Part shown: in pieces, positions 41,510 to 53,093 of the stretch
Layout of the letters: every line of letters begins with the position of its first letter
Numbering within the stretch: position 1 is the stretch's first letter
Source of the DNA: Hortaea werneckii
Taxonomy: Eukaryota; Ascomycota; Dothideomycetes; Mycosphaerellales; Teratosphaeriaceae
Length of the DNA stretch: 64,000 bases
NCBI GenBank assembly: GCA_037044905.1
Contig: JBAOKB010000154.1
Coordinates: 434,001 to 498,000, forward strand
Direction of reading: 5' to 3'
Notes under the pieces: model-generated
Told to the model about the DNA's origin: nothing
Databases searched by the model: none
The model's input: the letters and a program-made list of their open reading frames with translations, nothing else
Made by a program: the position numbers and the translations under genes

Positions 41510-43244
41510 TCAGTGCCTATCGCCATTGACCCCACCCTCTATCGGTCGCCCATTCACCACCTGCATCTGCTGGTGTACAGCCTGCTTACCAGCCTGCCCA
41601 TTCGGCAGATACACCTCCTGCACCTGCGCTTGCTGCGGGGGCGGCGGAGGCGGTGGACCATACGTCCGTGGTTGCACTTCGATGCTTTCTTCCTCTGTGT
41701 CTTCGTCTTCGTCGTCGTACTCGCCCTCCTCGTCCTCATCGTACTCTTCGTCTTCGTACTCGGATTCGGTCTCGCCCTCAAGCCCTTCGTCGAACTCCTC
41801 GCCCCCTACGGCGCCTCCGCCGACTGCTTGCTGACCTGCGCCAGGCATATTCCCATACCCACCGGTCTGCATAGCCCGACACAGCTTCTTAAGCTTTTCA
41901 TTCTCCCGGCCCAGTCGCTCGATGGTCTGCTGACTCTGGCTTCGCTCCTCGGCCATTTGGAAGATGTTCTTATTCGTAGCTTCCTGTTTCCGGGTAAGGT
42001 TGAGGTTCTCCTTCTCAAGTCGCTTCGTCTTCTTGGACATCTCCTCCATCTCCTTGCGGAAGGTCAGGAAGAGGTCGTTGGAGTTGTTCAGGGTGTCTTC
42101 TACCTGCTGAGGGGGTCAGTCAGCCATTCTATTCCACCCTGCGGAGAACACTCCCGACGGCACATGCGTCGCCTTCGTTCATCATCGCTCGCCATCATGA
42201 ATGAGGCATCATCAGGCATGAACAGCGAGCCCAGATCAATGGTCGGCGCGCTTGTTGCACAGCTGTCAGTGGGAGTAGACGTACCTGCTTAAACTTCTCG
42301 ACATAGACATTCAGCTGACCCCGTAACTCGTTCTCCGTCTGACTAAACGTACTGACCTGGCGGGTCAATTGATGACTCTTGCTCAACTCGCTCTCCTGCG
42401 CCTTCCGCAACTGCTCGTACCGCGCGCTGTGATAGGCAACTTCCAGTTCTTTCGTCCGTAGTAGGCTCTGAAACTGAAGTTCCCGAAGCTCATATTGATG
42501 CAGAAACGATGTGAACTTCTCGCGGAAGAGCTTGTCTTGTTCGAGCTCCTTCGGTGAAGTTTGCGAGGCGAGCGCAGTAGATTGTGAAGAGGCGGGTTGT
42601 ATGACAGAGTGCACATCCAGCACGAGATTCTCAAGCTTGTTATGCAATTCCTCGTTGCGATCGGCTGAGCTTTCGCGCAGATCCCGCAGGTCTTCTTTGA
42701 GCTTCTTGTTTTCCCGCGTGAGCTCGCGGGACAACTTCTCAAGCTTCTCCTTCAATCCCCGCTCCCGTGTCCGCTCCTTTCCTATCTCCTCCTTTTCCTT
42801 CTGCAGCTGATCTCCTCGTTTCTTGGCCTTGACATGCTCACGCTCTACGCGCTTCATGTCAGCGAGAAGCTCGCTGTACTTCCTCTGCACAGCATCTAAC
42901 TTGCTATTATGCGGCTCCAACGTATTTAGAAGCTGGCTGAGGTCCCGATTCGCCTTCTTAACTTCCTGTTCAATCTCGGCGGCTTCGTGGGCATTTTCGG
43001 TACTGGAAGCTTCGAGCTGAGATATCTTAGAAAGCAGTGCCTTGTGAGCGTCGGTTGGATCGTTGGCATTCGCTGCGCCTTTTTTGTTCTTGACCTTTCC
43101 CTTCGCCGGTGCTGGCGCGGTCGTGGGCGGCGGAGGAGGCGCCGCGAGGGCGGGGTCGGAACTGGAGTAGTCCATGGATGCGGGTGAGTTCTGCGTATTG
43201 CGCGAAGGTAACTGATGCTGGTTGTGATTGGCGACGGCTGCCAT
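41510..43244 (-). CDS. Taxilin-family coiled-coil protein
   Basis: Two exons, 43244-42285 and 42103-41510, giving 517 aa. A Pro/Ala-rich N-terminus of ~70 residues is followed by ~300 residues of continuous heptad-like coiled coil (QLEASSTENAHEAAEIEQEV, KERTRERGLKEKLEKLSREL, LRELQFQSLLRTKELEVAYH), the taxilin signature region. The C-terminus is strongly acidic (EYEDEEYDEDEEGEYDDEDE) and then carries seven consecutive Pro. Taxilins bind syntaxins and related trafficking proteins in animals. The fungal role is less defined. The intron acceptor is a CAGCAG tandem, so products with one extra Gln are possible. Confidence 0.86.
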
Positions 43245-43865
43245 GTCGCCGGCCTCTCGGGTCTGGTGGTAGGTGATGGTTGAACTGGACTAGGGTGCGC
43301 AGGCTCAAGTCGCCCGGCACCTGTCACCTCGACGATCCTCCGGAAGTGTCGCGGTCTGCTTTCGGAACAGCGATCCCACTCGTCGTATGCGCTTCAGGAC
43401 GCGATGAGACGCTGCCTGGCGAGTCGATGTCCTATATACAGCGTGGCCAGGAAGTTTTCTGCTTCCTGTCGCCCCGAGACCGAATGCCACACTGGGATCC
43501 CGCCAAGGCTCCGCCACTATCGGGTGTGCTCTGCGGGAAATGGATCAGTACGCCTCTCCAACCGTGTCGCTTGTCTGTCGTCGGTGAGCGGTCCCGTCTT
43601 GCTTGTCCTGGCGCTGTCTGATCCGGTGGGCGATGCAATTACGGTACGGTAGCAGCAGCGGCGGTCGAGGGAGATGCAGAACGGAAACGCCACTGATGAT
43701 TGGCCCGCCGGCGGTCGGCATCTTCGGAAGCGAGACGCCAGCGCTGTATCGTGACGAATCGAGTGTTCCGTACTTTATGACGAGAAGTACACCCACTCAC
43801 TTACACTCATACCCATTCACCTACACAGTACATACACTCACCCACCCACCCAGCGCTTCGCGTCG
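43245..43865. promoter_or_regulatory. Divergent promoter, taxilin / Cym1, with a CA-rich leader
   Basis: About 620 bases. From about 43790 to 43853 the sequence is an irregular CAC/CAT/ACCC simple repeat directly before the Cym1 start, probably in its 5' leader. Confidence 0.5.
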
Positions 43866-46800
43866 ATGCTGGCCTCATTACGATCGCCGCGTACTTCTCG
43901 CCTGGTCGCGCCCTACACGCGCTCCCTCGCCCGCCGCAGCTATGCATCCGTGACTGACCTCGCTCGTTTCCCCAGCCTGGCGCAAAACTTCATGGCTTCA
44001 CCCTCCAAAGAACCAAACACGTGCCGGAGCTCGAGCTCTCCGCACTACTTTTCCAGCATGACCAGACGGGTGCCGACTATCTTCACGTAGCCCGAGAGGA
44101 CAAGAATAATGTCTTTTCCATCGGCTTCAAGACCAATCCGCCTGACGCCACCGGCGTCCCACATATCCTCGAACATGTCACCTTGTGCGGTTCGGAGAAG
44201 TAAGAACACTCGCAGTACACAAGAGACAAGGTAGGAAAGTAGGCTGATAGTTGGCTTGGTAGGTTCCCCGTCCGCGATCCTTTCTTTAAAATGCTGCCAC
44301 GATCTCTGCAAAACTTCATGAACGCCTTCACCTCCGCCGACTACACTATGTACCCTTTTGCTACCACAAACGCCCAGGACTTCCGTAACTTGATGGGCGT
44401 CTATTTGGATTCGACTTTGCATCCTCTCCTCAAACACTCGGATTTCGTGCAAGAAGGTTGGCGTGTCGGTCCCGAGAACCCGCTTGCCCAGCCTGAAGGC
44501 TCCGGTGAGCAAAACAAGAGTGGCAAGGATGATTTGGTTTTCAAGGGTGTTGTCTACAACGAGATGAAGGGTCAAATGAGCGATGCCATGTACCTCTACT
44601 ACATCCGCTTCCAGGAAAGCATCATCCCAGCTTTGAACAACAGCGGCGGCGACCCGGCGAAGATGACAGACTTGACGTATGATCAGCTCCGGAACTATCA
44701 TAAGCAGCACTACCATCCAAGCAACAGCAAGATATTGACCTACGGCGACCAACCAGTAGAAGGCCATCTGGAAATGCTTGGCAAGTCACTGTCTGAATTC
44801 AGTCAGGCGTCTCTAGAACAAGATGTTAAATCCCCGATTCGCTTGTCTGGTCCTAAGGAGGTGGTTACAAAAGGCCCAATCGACCCGCTTACGCCGCCAG
44901 AAGCCCAATTCAAGACTTCGACAACTTGGATGATGGGCGACACAGGCGACATTGCTGAGTCCTTCGCTCTGCAGATTGCGACGAGTATTCTGTTAGATGG
45001 ATATGGCGCGCCTCTTTACAGGGAGTTGATCGAGAGCGGCTTGGGCACAGATTTCACACCAAACACCGGCTACGACACTTCCGGGCGCAAGGCTGTTTTC
45101 TCTGTTGGCCTGAACGGCGTGACGGAAGAGAACGTGCCCAAGGTGAAGCAGGTGGTGGCTGAGACGCTTCGAGAGACAATCAAGAAGGGTCTCGACCAGC
45201 ACAAGGTTGACGGTTTGTTGCACCAGCTCGAGCTTGGTCTGAAGCACAAGACCGCCAACTTTGGTATGAACTTGATTCAGCGCATTAAGCCGCAGTGGTT
45301 CAACGGGATCGATCCCTTCGACGCTCTGCAGTGGAACAGCATAATTGAGTCATTCAAGGCCGAATACGCTAAGGGAGGCTACCTAGAAGGCTTGCTTGAA
45401 AAGTACCTCGCCAATGATGACACTCTGACCTTCACCATGACCCCCAGCAAGGATTACGATGCCGATCTGGCTGCCGAAGAGGCCACGCGCCTTCAATCAA
45501 AGATTCAAGAAGTTGTCTCCAAATTTCCTTCGGAAGCTGATGCCTATAAGCATCTCCGTGAGCGCGAATTAGAACTCCTCGAAGAACAGCAGTCCGATCA
45601 GACAGCAGGCATCGACGCATTGCCTACCCTGCATGTGTCCGATGTACCCCGCCAACAACCGAAGATCGAAATACGTGATAGCGAGCTCGAAGGCAAGACA
45701 AAGGTCCAGTGGCGGGAAACCGCTACCAACGGTCTCACCTACTTCCGCGCTCTTGCTATGTTCAAAGATCTGCCGGATGAACTGCGCATGCTCGTCCCGC
45801 TCTTCTGTGACGCTCTGATGCGTATCGGGACCAAGGAAAAGTCTATGGAGGAACTCGAAGATCTGATGAAGCTCAAGACGGGCGGTCTGAGCTTTGGGTA
45901 CCATTCCACTGCCTCGCCTTTCGATACTCAGCATGTCCAGGAAGGACTGGCCTTCACTGGTAGAGCGTTAGATCGGAACGTGCCGGCCATGTACGAGCTG
46001 CTTCAGACTCTTCTTCTCGAGACAGACTTTGATAGTTCGAAGGCACACAAGATGATCAAGCAGCTTTTGCAGAGTGGCGCGAGCGGTGCGGTAGATGGGA
46101 TTGCCAGCTCAGGCCATGGTTTTGCGATGAAGTATGCGAACGCAGGACTAAGCCCCGTTGGAAGGTTTGGAGAGCAGACCGGTGGTCTCACGCAAATCAA
46201 GATGATCACTAGCCTGGCAGCGGCCGAAGACAATCCAGAGGCGATGGCTGAGCTCGTCGGCAAGCTCAAGTCGATTCAGGGCATCGTCGTCGAAAGCATG
46301 CGTCTTCAAGGCGTGAGAGCAGCGCTTACTTGTGGCGCGGACGTCGCGACGTCCAACGAAGAAGCGCTGAACACTTTCATCCGTTCCACGAGCGCAGCCA
46401 ACCTTTCGGCACCTCAATACACTGCCGCAAGCCCCAGTCAAACCCAACACTACCCACCAACAGGCCGGACATTCTTCGACCTCCCCTACCAGGTATCCTA
46501 CTCTTCCCTCGCCGTGCCAATGCAGCCTTACGTCGACCCAACCTCCGCTCCTCTCACCATCCTCTCCCAACTACTCACGCACAAGCACCTACTCCACGAG
46601 ATCCGCGAGAAGGGCGGAGCTTACGGCGCCGGAGCCTCGACCCGCACCGTCACGGGCTCCTTCAACTTCTTCTCCTACCGCGACCCGTATCCCGAAAACA
46701 CGCTCAAGATCGTGGAGAACGCTGGGAGATGGGCGAGCGAGCGCGACTGGACGGACAAGGAAATGGAAGAGGCGAAGCTAAGTGTCTTCCAGTCCTTGGA

Positions 46801-47083
46801 CGCCCCTGTGAGCGTAAGTGCGGAGGGCATGACGAGGTTCCTGACCGGCGTGGATGGCGAGATGGAGCAGAGGAGGAGGGAGCAATTGTTAGACGTCAGT
46901 CGGGAGGACGTGAGGACTGCTGCGGAGGGTTTGCAGCGCGATGTGCAGGAGAAGGGGAACTTTGTTCTGTTGGGACGGAAGAAGGAGTTTGTTAAGCCTG
47001 GCGAGGGCTGGAGAGTGGAGGATATGGGTATGACTGGGAAGCCTGAGGACGTTGAAGCCGAGGCTGCTGCTGCTGCTGCTTAG
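43866..47083 (+). CDS. cym1: Mitochondrial presequence protease Cym1 (M16C metalloprotease), one frame break
   Basis: Two exons split by an intron at 44200-44262. The N-terminus MLASLRSPRTSRLVAPYTRS is a basic, Ser/Arg-rich mitochondrial presequence. The inverted zinc motif HxxEH appears as HILEH in GVPHILEHVTLCG, followed by FPVRDPFFKMLPRSLQNFMN. Cym1/PreP degrades cleaved presequences in mitochondria. Length is about 1051 aa, normal for the family. The frame is broken near residue 35: after LARFP one C appears missing from the C4 run at 43970-43973. The following frame then reads GAKLHGFTLQRTKHVPELE, a conserved stretch. A consensus error is likely because the remaining 1,000 codons are clean. 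The C-terminus ends in a run of six Ala coded by GCT repeats. Confidence 0.93.
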
Positions 47084-47308
47084 GCAATTCCACATCCCGA
47101 CTTTGGCAATTGTTCTGCTTGGTTGCATAGTGTACGAGATACCCTACTCATTGTGTATAGATAGTGTAAGATATGAACGGGTTGTACGGTGGGCTTGCTT
47201 GCCGATTACAAATATAAAGTACATGGGATTTTGGTCATTACTGACCCGTTGCAAGCGTCTCCAATGCATAGCGTTTTGCCCCTTGCTTCAAGGAACGACC
47301 GATTTCCT

Positions 47309-48274
47309 TCATCGGGAGACCCCTTCGCCTTCAGGAGGACCACTACTTTGCTGAGCTGAAGCAGGTGAACGATTAAGAGTAATAAAGCGCTGACGCAATG
47401 ACATCTCGCTGCGTCCAGGGAAATACGCCGTCATTTCTCTCCATCTCATCCCCGTCTCTCTATGCTTCACGATCGCCTCGTCTTCAGCAGGGGTGTAAGC
47501 TCTCCGAGCCGATTTAAAGCCCGGACTCTTCGTGTTCGTCCAGTAAGCCTGCCAAATGCTGCTTGGGTTCATACCGAGGACTTTAGCAATGAATAGGAAG
47601 CTGTGTCCGAGTCCCCTGAGCCGAACCACTTCGTCCAATCGTTCTTCTGTCACTTGGTCCACGCGCGGAAGTCGAACCCGATCGGATTCTGGTACGGACT
47701 TGAAGTAGCGCAGACTCACAGACGCAACCGATCGTCCCATGCGCTCTGCGATTTTGTCCCACGGAAGACGCTCGTGATCATGAAGAAAGATCAGCCTGTC
47801 CTGCTCGGTAGCCGACCAGGCTTTACGGGAATGCTGAGACGATCTGTCAACTGTGCCGCTCAGGTAGCGGCGGCGATGATGCACGCTTCTACACGAGCGT
47901 TCTGGAAAGCGGGCATAGATCTCGGACGCTGAGAGACCAGCATGCATGCAACGCAACAGCTCCTTGTCCTCCTCGTCAGACCAAACACGTCGGGCTCCGC
48001 TGGTTAGGAGACCCTGTGGTACGAGATGTTTGTACAGCCGGTCATCGACGTACGATGATTTGATGCGAAGGGTCTCAGCGATCTCATAACGAGTCTTGCC
48101 TTCCTTGCGCAGCCTTATAATGTCATTATCGTGGACATGCTTTGAAGCGTTTGTGCTGCAGTGCGCGTGCCAGGCAAAAGCAATGGGTTGCGCGGACGGA
48201 AGCGCAATTCTGGGCCTCCAGCAGGTTGTTGTCGCTCGAAATCCACGGAGAAGGCGACCAGGCACAAAGTCCAT
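47309..48274 (-). CDS. Myb/SANT-like DNA-binding protein
   Basis: Single exon, 321 aa. The N-terminal ~45 residues are basic and Ser/Ala-rich. The body contains Myb/SANT-like repeats: RRVWSDEEDKELLRCMHAG, KAWSATEQDRLIFLHDHERL with PWDKIAERMGRS, and RRAYTPAEDEAIVKHRETG with WREMTAYFPGRSEMSLRQR, each with spaced aromatic residues. A further helix-turn-helix-like segment lies at KTRYEIAETLRIKSSYVD. A chromatin or promoter-binding role is likely, but no specific orthologue is recognised. It is convergent with Cym1 and divergent from the NADH dehydrogenase gene. Confidence 0.75.
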   Translation of the reverse strand: MDFVPGRLLRGFRATTTCWRPRIALPSAQPIAFAWHAHCSTNASKHVHDNDIIRLRKEGKTRYEIAETLRIKSSYVDDRLYKHLVPQGLLTSGARRVWSDEEDKELLRCMHAGLSASEIYARFPERSCRSVHHRRRYLSGTVDRSSQHSRKAWSATEQDRLIFLHDHERLPWDKIAERMGRSVASVSLRYFKSVPESDRVRLPRVDQVTEERLDEVVRLRGLGHSFLFIAKVLGMNPSSIWQAYWTNTKSPGFKSARRAYTPAEDEAIVKHRETGMRWREMTAYFPGRSEMSLRQRFITLNRSPASAQQSSGPPEGEGVSR

Positions 48275-48582
48275 CGAAGGCGGAGGAGGAGGATGCGAAG
48301 CGAGTCTGTCACGCCAAGATTATGCAGAATCGTCAAACCCCCTGGCCGCATTTGATGTGGACCGAGTCAGGTGAAGTCGGGTCGGATGCGGCTGCTTTTC
48401 TGTCCGGATCAAACAACCACACGGACCCGCGCCTCCCCGTGAGCCGTCTTACTTTGGCTCTCCGAACGAAGCCGAGGACGTTTAGACAACAATGACATCA
48501 GACTCCCAATCATTGACGATGCATTTTGTGCCTGTCTCGACGATGCAGCTGGAGCGCGAAAGGTGCTTGTCTACGCGGAGCC

Positions 48583-50112
48583 ATGTCGCTGCTCACGAAA
48601 ACGCCGACGGCATTGGCTAGCACCTCGCGCGCGGTATGGCAGACAAACGCGCGAAGAGTAACGCCCGGCGCAGTATGCCAATGGCAGCAGAAACGGTGCA
48701 TTACGATCCAGGAGCTCGACGACCAGCGAGGCGGGCGTGAGAGGGTTGTCGTCCTGGGCTCTGGCTGGGCCGGATATTCTATGGCTCGAGACCTGGATCA
48801 CCGCAAATACCAGGCCGTGATCGTCTCGCCGCGCAGCTACTTTGTCTTCACGCCCTTGCTCGCGTCCACGAGTGTTGGTACGCTGGAGTTCAGGACCGCG
48901 CTGGAACCGGTAAGACATCGCGATCGCAGATTGCAATTCTTCCAAGGATGGGGCGACAAAGTAGATATGGAGAAGAAGGAGCTGGAGATTGAAGAGGCCG
49001 TTGAGGATCCCATGCAGGGCCGCGCATTGGTGGCCGATCGCCACAAGGGCAGGGACGAGGACAGAAACATAGAGAAACAAAAGGGAAAGCTCTTCAAAAT
49101 GGGCTATGATAAGCTGGTTATCGCTGTAGGCTGCTATGCACAGACATTTGGCACGCCAGGAGTCAAAGAGCATGCGTACTTCCTCAAAGACATGGGCGAC
49201 GCGAGGAAGATCCGAAATCGATTGCTTTCCTGCTTCGAGACTGCAGCCTTACCGACAACAAGCGAGGAGATGAAGAAGCAGCTGCTCAACTTCGCTGTTG
49301 TGGGCGGTGGACCAACTGGTATTGAGTGGAGTGCTGAGCTGCATGATATTATCAAGGAAGACCTGTCCCGCTTCTACCCTGAGCTTGCTGGGAAATCCCA
49401 GATCACGGTCTACGATGTTGCACCGACTGTTCTGAACATGTTCGACGAGAAACTTTCCAAATACGCTATGGACACGTTCAGGCGGGAAGGCATTGCTATC
49501 AAGACTTCCCACCATGTTCAAGAGCTCCGCCGCGGAACGCCGACCCACATCGAGCAGCAAGGAGAAGTCAAGGAAGGCGCTACCTCTTATACTCTCAAAT
49601 TGCAAGAGGAAGGTGAGATAGGTGTAGGAATGTGCGTTTGGTCCACTGGCCTCATGATGAATCCTTTTGTGGAGAAAGCGCTGGAATCGAAAGTAAAGCG
49701 TCATCCTAAATCACAAGGCATCATGACGAACGACCGCTTACAGGCCAAAGACCCTAATGACAAGGTCATTCCGGACGTGTACGCGCTCGGCGACTGTGCC
49801 ATCTTAGAAGGGACGTCGTATCCTGCGACCGCACAGGTTGCGTCGCAGAAGGCCACATGGCTCGCGAAACGGTTCAATAAGGGCGATCTGGAAAAGCAAG
49901 GATTCACCTACAAAGACTTGGGTGTCATGGCGTACATTGGGAATTGGAACGCCATCTTACAGAGCCAGGGTGGCGACATTTCGGGGCGTGTCGCTTGGTT
50001 CATCTGGCGAGGTGCTTATCTCGCTAAGTCCGTCAGCTGGCGCAATCGCATTCTGATTCCCATTTACTGGGCTATAAACGCCATCTTTGGGCGGGATATC
50101 TCGAGATTTTAA
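48583..50112 (+). CDS. Alternative (type II) NADH:ubiquinone oxidoreductase, mitochondrial
   Basis: Single exon, 509 aa from the first ATG of the frame (48583; the open frame begins earlier without an ATG). A mitochondrial presequence (MSLLTKTPTALASTSRAVWQ) precedes the FAD Rossmann motif VVVLGSGWAGYS. The NADH-binding motif is FAVVGGGPTGIEWSAEL, and YALGDCAI marks the second FAD contact. The C-terminal amphipathic membrane segment RNRILIPIYWAINAIFGRDI is typical. The enzyme passes electrons from NADH to ubiquinone without proton pumping, bypassing complex I. No EF-hand is seen. External or internal face (NDE or NDI type) cannot be fixed from sequence. Confidence 0.9.
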   Translation: MSLLTKTPTALASTSRAVWQTNARRVTPGAVCQWQQKRCITIQELDDQRGGRERVVVLGSGWAGYSMARDLDHRKYQAVIVSPRSYFVFTPLLASTSVGTLEFRTALEPVRHRDRRLQFFQGWGDKVDMEKKELEIEEAVEDPMQGRALVADRHKGRDEDRNIEKQKGKLFKMGYDKLVIAVGCYAQTFGTPGVKEHAYFLKDMGDARKIRNRLLSCFETAALPTTSEEMKKQLLNFAVVGGGPTGIEWSAELHDIIKEDLSRFYPELAGKSQITVYDVAPTVLNMFDEKLSKYAMDTFRREGIAIKTSHHVQELRRGTPTHIEQQGEVKEGATSYTLKLQEEGEIGVGMCVWSTGLMMNPFVEKALESKVKRHPKSQGIMTNDRLQAKDPNDKVIPDVYALGDCAILEGTSYPATAQVASQKATWLAKRFNKGDLEKQGFTYKDLGVMAYIGNWNAILQSQGGDISGRVAWFIWRGAYLAKSVSWRNRILIPIYWAINAIFGRDISRF

Positions 50113-50729
50113 GTATTGAAATTTCCTTGCGCGCATAGAACATGGGCATGCGAAAGATTGCCCCGTAGTTGGAAATGGTCAATGGATAAGAATGTACATT
50201 ACATGAGATAGACGAATGGGCGTGTCAATAATGCTCATGAGAAAGTAATGATCCTTGAGTGTGCATTGGTATCGATTAGAGCACCTGGTAACGAGTCAGT
50301 CAAGTACGTTTCTGCCGTCTGCAACTTTGCACTGCCACCTGCCAATCGCGTCTCCAAGAAAAGAGATTGTCATAACGAGCATATGATCAGGAACAAGCCA
50401 CCTGTGCCGCTCATGAGCCTCACTGAACCCTGGTACTACTAGGCCGCATGATAATCTTGGCGTGGAGAATAGCTTCCGAGGAAGCTTCCTAGGCTTTGGC
50501 TTCAATGGCTCTGCTTTCATCGGCCAAGCGTTCCTGTGCCATGATGCAGCGTCTCGTCTTGGGACCATGCCATCCTGTTTTACTCCATCATGGCAAATAT
50601 AACAAGAGCTCGTCGAACTACTTATTGCTCGTCAAAGAAGTGCTCATCTATCACCAGCTCTGATCAATACAATAGCACTCCATTTTTTCGATCACCTTAT
50701 CTACTTTGACTCTACATTGATCCAGCATC
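50113..50729. other. Intergenic downstream of NADH dehydrogenase
   Basis: About 600 bases without a supported gene; ends at a candidate first exon of the next gene. Confidence 0.5.
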
Positions 50730-50893
50730 ATGGCTTTGAGAAGCGTCGACAGCTGGTATGGTAGCGACCTGATCCCGCAACCGATTCATCGAAGTATCAT
50801 CTTTTGGTCGATACTGGGGCACTCCATTTGATTAGCAAGACAAAGAAAAAAGTCCTTTCTCTTCGACAAAACTGACAATTAGAAGCAGCACAG

Positions 50894-51510
50894 TACTTAA
50901 CAATGGCTCCGTCTCGCTGGCCAACTGCTCGCCTGATATCGCCATCAATCTGGATCAGTATCCCAGTTATGCGGACTGCGACGAAGAACGTCAGAATGCC
51001 ACCCGCTTGCCTGAGGGCGAAGGTCTTTCGTTCTACGACCAGAACTATTGCTACGCCATTGCGAACCAACCTCCAGATGCCACGAATGGCACCGACGGCC
51101 CTGAATTCGGTCCTATGATCCAAGCTCTGATGGATTGTTCCTCCGACGGCGTGCCACGCGGTGGATATCCTTGTGTGAACTTCGTTGCGGTCGAAGATGA
51201 CACTGATATAGAGCAATTTGTCTATTGTCTGGCTGACCATGACGCGGCACCGACTTTCAACTCCACCGGCCTCATTCGAGATGCTTATTGCGTGCCGCCT
51301 GCTCAGGCACAGCGGAATGGGGAGGAAGTACAGGCCGCAAGGCAAAACTCGACGGCCTCGTCGACTACGGCTTCTTCTTCTACTGGCACAGCAACGGGAA
51401 TGGCGGCGACTGGCTCAGAGACCTCTGGCGCGAATCTGAATGCGGGAACGGGTTGGCTCAAGCTTGGTCTTCTGGGCTTGGGACTCTGGGCTGCGGTTGG
51501 AATACAGTAA
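50894..51510 (+). CDS. Putative GPI-anchored cell-surface protein, 5' end unresolved
   Basis: The supported coding part starts at 50894 after a CACAG acceptor: LNNGSVSLANCSPDIAINL, then LSFYDQNYCYAIANQPP and several spaced Cys (MDCSSDGVPRGGYPC, FVYCLADHD, DAYCVPP). A Ser/Thr-rich stretch and a hydrophobic C-terminus (WLKLGLLGLGLWAAVG) follow, with small residues before it, as in a GPI-attachment signal. An upstream exon must supply the start. The ATG at 50730 is a candidate, with a CTGAC branch site near 50870, but its product does not look like a clear signal peptide. Family unknown. Likely wall or plasma-membrane surface, inferred from the tail. Confidence 0.55.
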
Positions 51511-51657
51511 AGTGGGGATCAACGCATTTCAAGATAGTATGTGGTTCTGTATCCGCCATGACATGCCTTACATAGTGGCACCAAACACACACTATCCCGG
51601 GATTTTGTAATCTTCATTAATCATAATACATATTGGAGCTCCACCTCAGATCGCTCG

Positions 51658-52321
51658 TTAGCTGGGGCGGCGATCTGCTCTTTCGGCAACCTCTTGAAGC
51701 TCGCCAATGGCCTTTTCTTCTGAACTCTTTGCAGAGATCATCAAATTTGCCGTTACGGACATGCCTAGCAAAGATACGAATATGCCAGCTAAGCCCATCC
51801 AGTCTGACAAAGCGTCTTTCTTCTTCAAATTGATGAATACGATCGACAGGATGAAGTAAGCAAATAGCGCCAACATGCTCAGGTCTGTAAGAACCAGGTG
51901 TGTCAATAGCTTTTATCTTGCGGGAATGGTAAAAGAAGGAATACAACATACGAGGCCCGTGATGATCAATCGCTTTCTTCTGCGATTCCCCATCTATCAT
52001 AGGTTTGATCTCTTTGTAGATTATCCAACCGTCTTCACTGCCGAACAGTTCCGAGTACATCGATGCCGGATAGGTGCGCAGCTCAAGACCAGACCCGATA
52101 TGCCAGCGTGCCGCTACATATCGCGCATAGTCGATTGGAAGTTGTCTTCGAGACACAAGCACAGAGATGATGAACTGACGAACGTCTTCTGGAGATGCCT
52201 GGCTTGCTGGTAAGGTATTTGGGTCTGCATGCTCGGAGCATTGATACACGGGCAAGTGCTCTTCGTCTTTGGGCTGAGCTTCGAAAGAGGATGGCCCAGG
52301 AGATGTTTCTGTTGATGGCAT
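51658..52321 (-). CDS. Hypothetical membrane protein with two C-terminal spans
   Basis: Two exons, 52321-51952 and 51884-51658, giving 198 aa with consistent phase. The first ~120 residues are polar, with EDVRQFIISVLVSRRQ and WHIGSGLELRTYPAS. After the intron come two hydrophobic spans (LSMLALFAYFILSIVFI and WMGLAGIFVSLLGMSVTANL) and a short Glu/Arg tail. I do not recognise a family. It lies downstream of, and in the same direction as, another small two-span protein (52629-53093), which may indicate related function or duplication, though the sequences do not obviously match. Confidence 0.6.
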
Positions 52322-52628
52322 TGTTTCCGATCAAGCGTCGCAAGTGTATACGTTCGAGGCGTCCCAAAAAGAGGTCCGGTAGAAGGTGATATTTGTACTG
52401 TCTTCGGATTGTTTGCACGGCGTTCCACCTGACCACCTCCACGGAGCTGACCAGCTAAGGGATGAATCATGTGCCAAATTTGCTGCGCCTACTTCTCTGT
52501 GCAAGCAAGAATTTGCAGTGTTGAAATCCCTTGCGTGGTATGCATTCCTTTCCACCGGCATCGCCGAAGAGTCTTGGTGCTTTACCTCCGCTAAACGGAC
52601 TGCAACTCTCCAATTGTCTATTGCTGCA

Positions 52629-53093
52629 CTACCATTCGACAACCCAATAAGCAGGCTCGTGTCTGACCGGAATAACGTAGTTAGGCAGAGGCCTTAATTC
52701 GCAATACGGGTAACCTCCTGTGACACCAAATTTCCTCTCGCATTTCTTCCTGGCGAAAAACGGCCGGTGTATATTGATGCTACGCACGCCTTCTGGCGTG
52801 TCGACCATGCGCTTCGACGACCAGCCGCATTGGGGATGCACGACTGCAGAAAGGACAATGCTGCAGATATAGATGACCAGTGCGAAGACGAAAACAAATT
52901 TGGACAGACCGAAAGTAGTTGCCACAAGAATTACGATGGCCGGGAAGAAGACAATAAATCCGGTCAGGCTTTTTTCGAAGGGGTAGTCGTACGTCGTTTG
53001 CGCCTCAGGATGCGGATTGAGCCTGTCGTATGCATTTTCCGGCATGCGCAGACTTTCGTAGCGCTCTGACCTTGAGACACCAGGCATGACCAT
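52629..53093 (-). CDS. Hypothetical two-span membrane protein
   Basis: Single exon of 154 aa, ATG at 53093 (a second ATG two codons on is equally possible), TAG at 52629. A polar N-terminus (SERYESLRMPENAYDRL) leads to two hydrophobic spans (TGFIVFFPAIVILVATTF and FVFVFALVIYICSIVLSAV). A Cys- and Arg-containing tail follows, with HPQCGWSSKRM and ARKKCERKFG. No family is recognised. The 307-base gap to the next co-directional gene shows nothing else. Confidence 0.55.
   Translation of the reverse strand: MVMPGVSRSERYESLRMPENAYDRLNPHPEAQTTYDYPFEKSLTGFIVFFPAIVILVATTFGLSKFVFVFALVIYICSIVLSAVVHPQCGWSSKRMVDTPEGVRSINIHRPFFARKKCERKFGVTGGYPYCELRPLPNYVIPVRHEPAYWVVEW

Noticed and set aside
41513..42292. 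259-codon plus-strand frame with Leu/Val-rich stretches resembling membrane spans
   Set aside because: Exactly antisense to the acidic tail of taxilin; hydrophobicity arises from complementing GAA/GAC codons.
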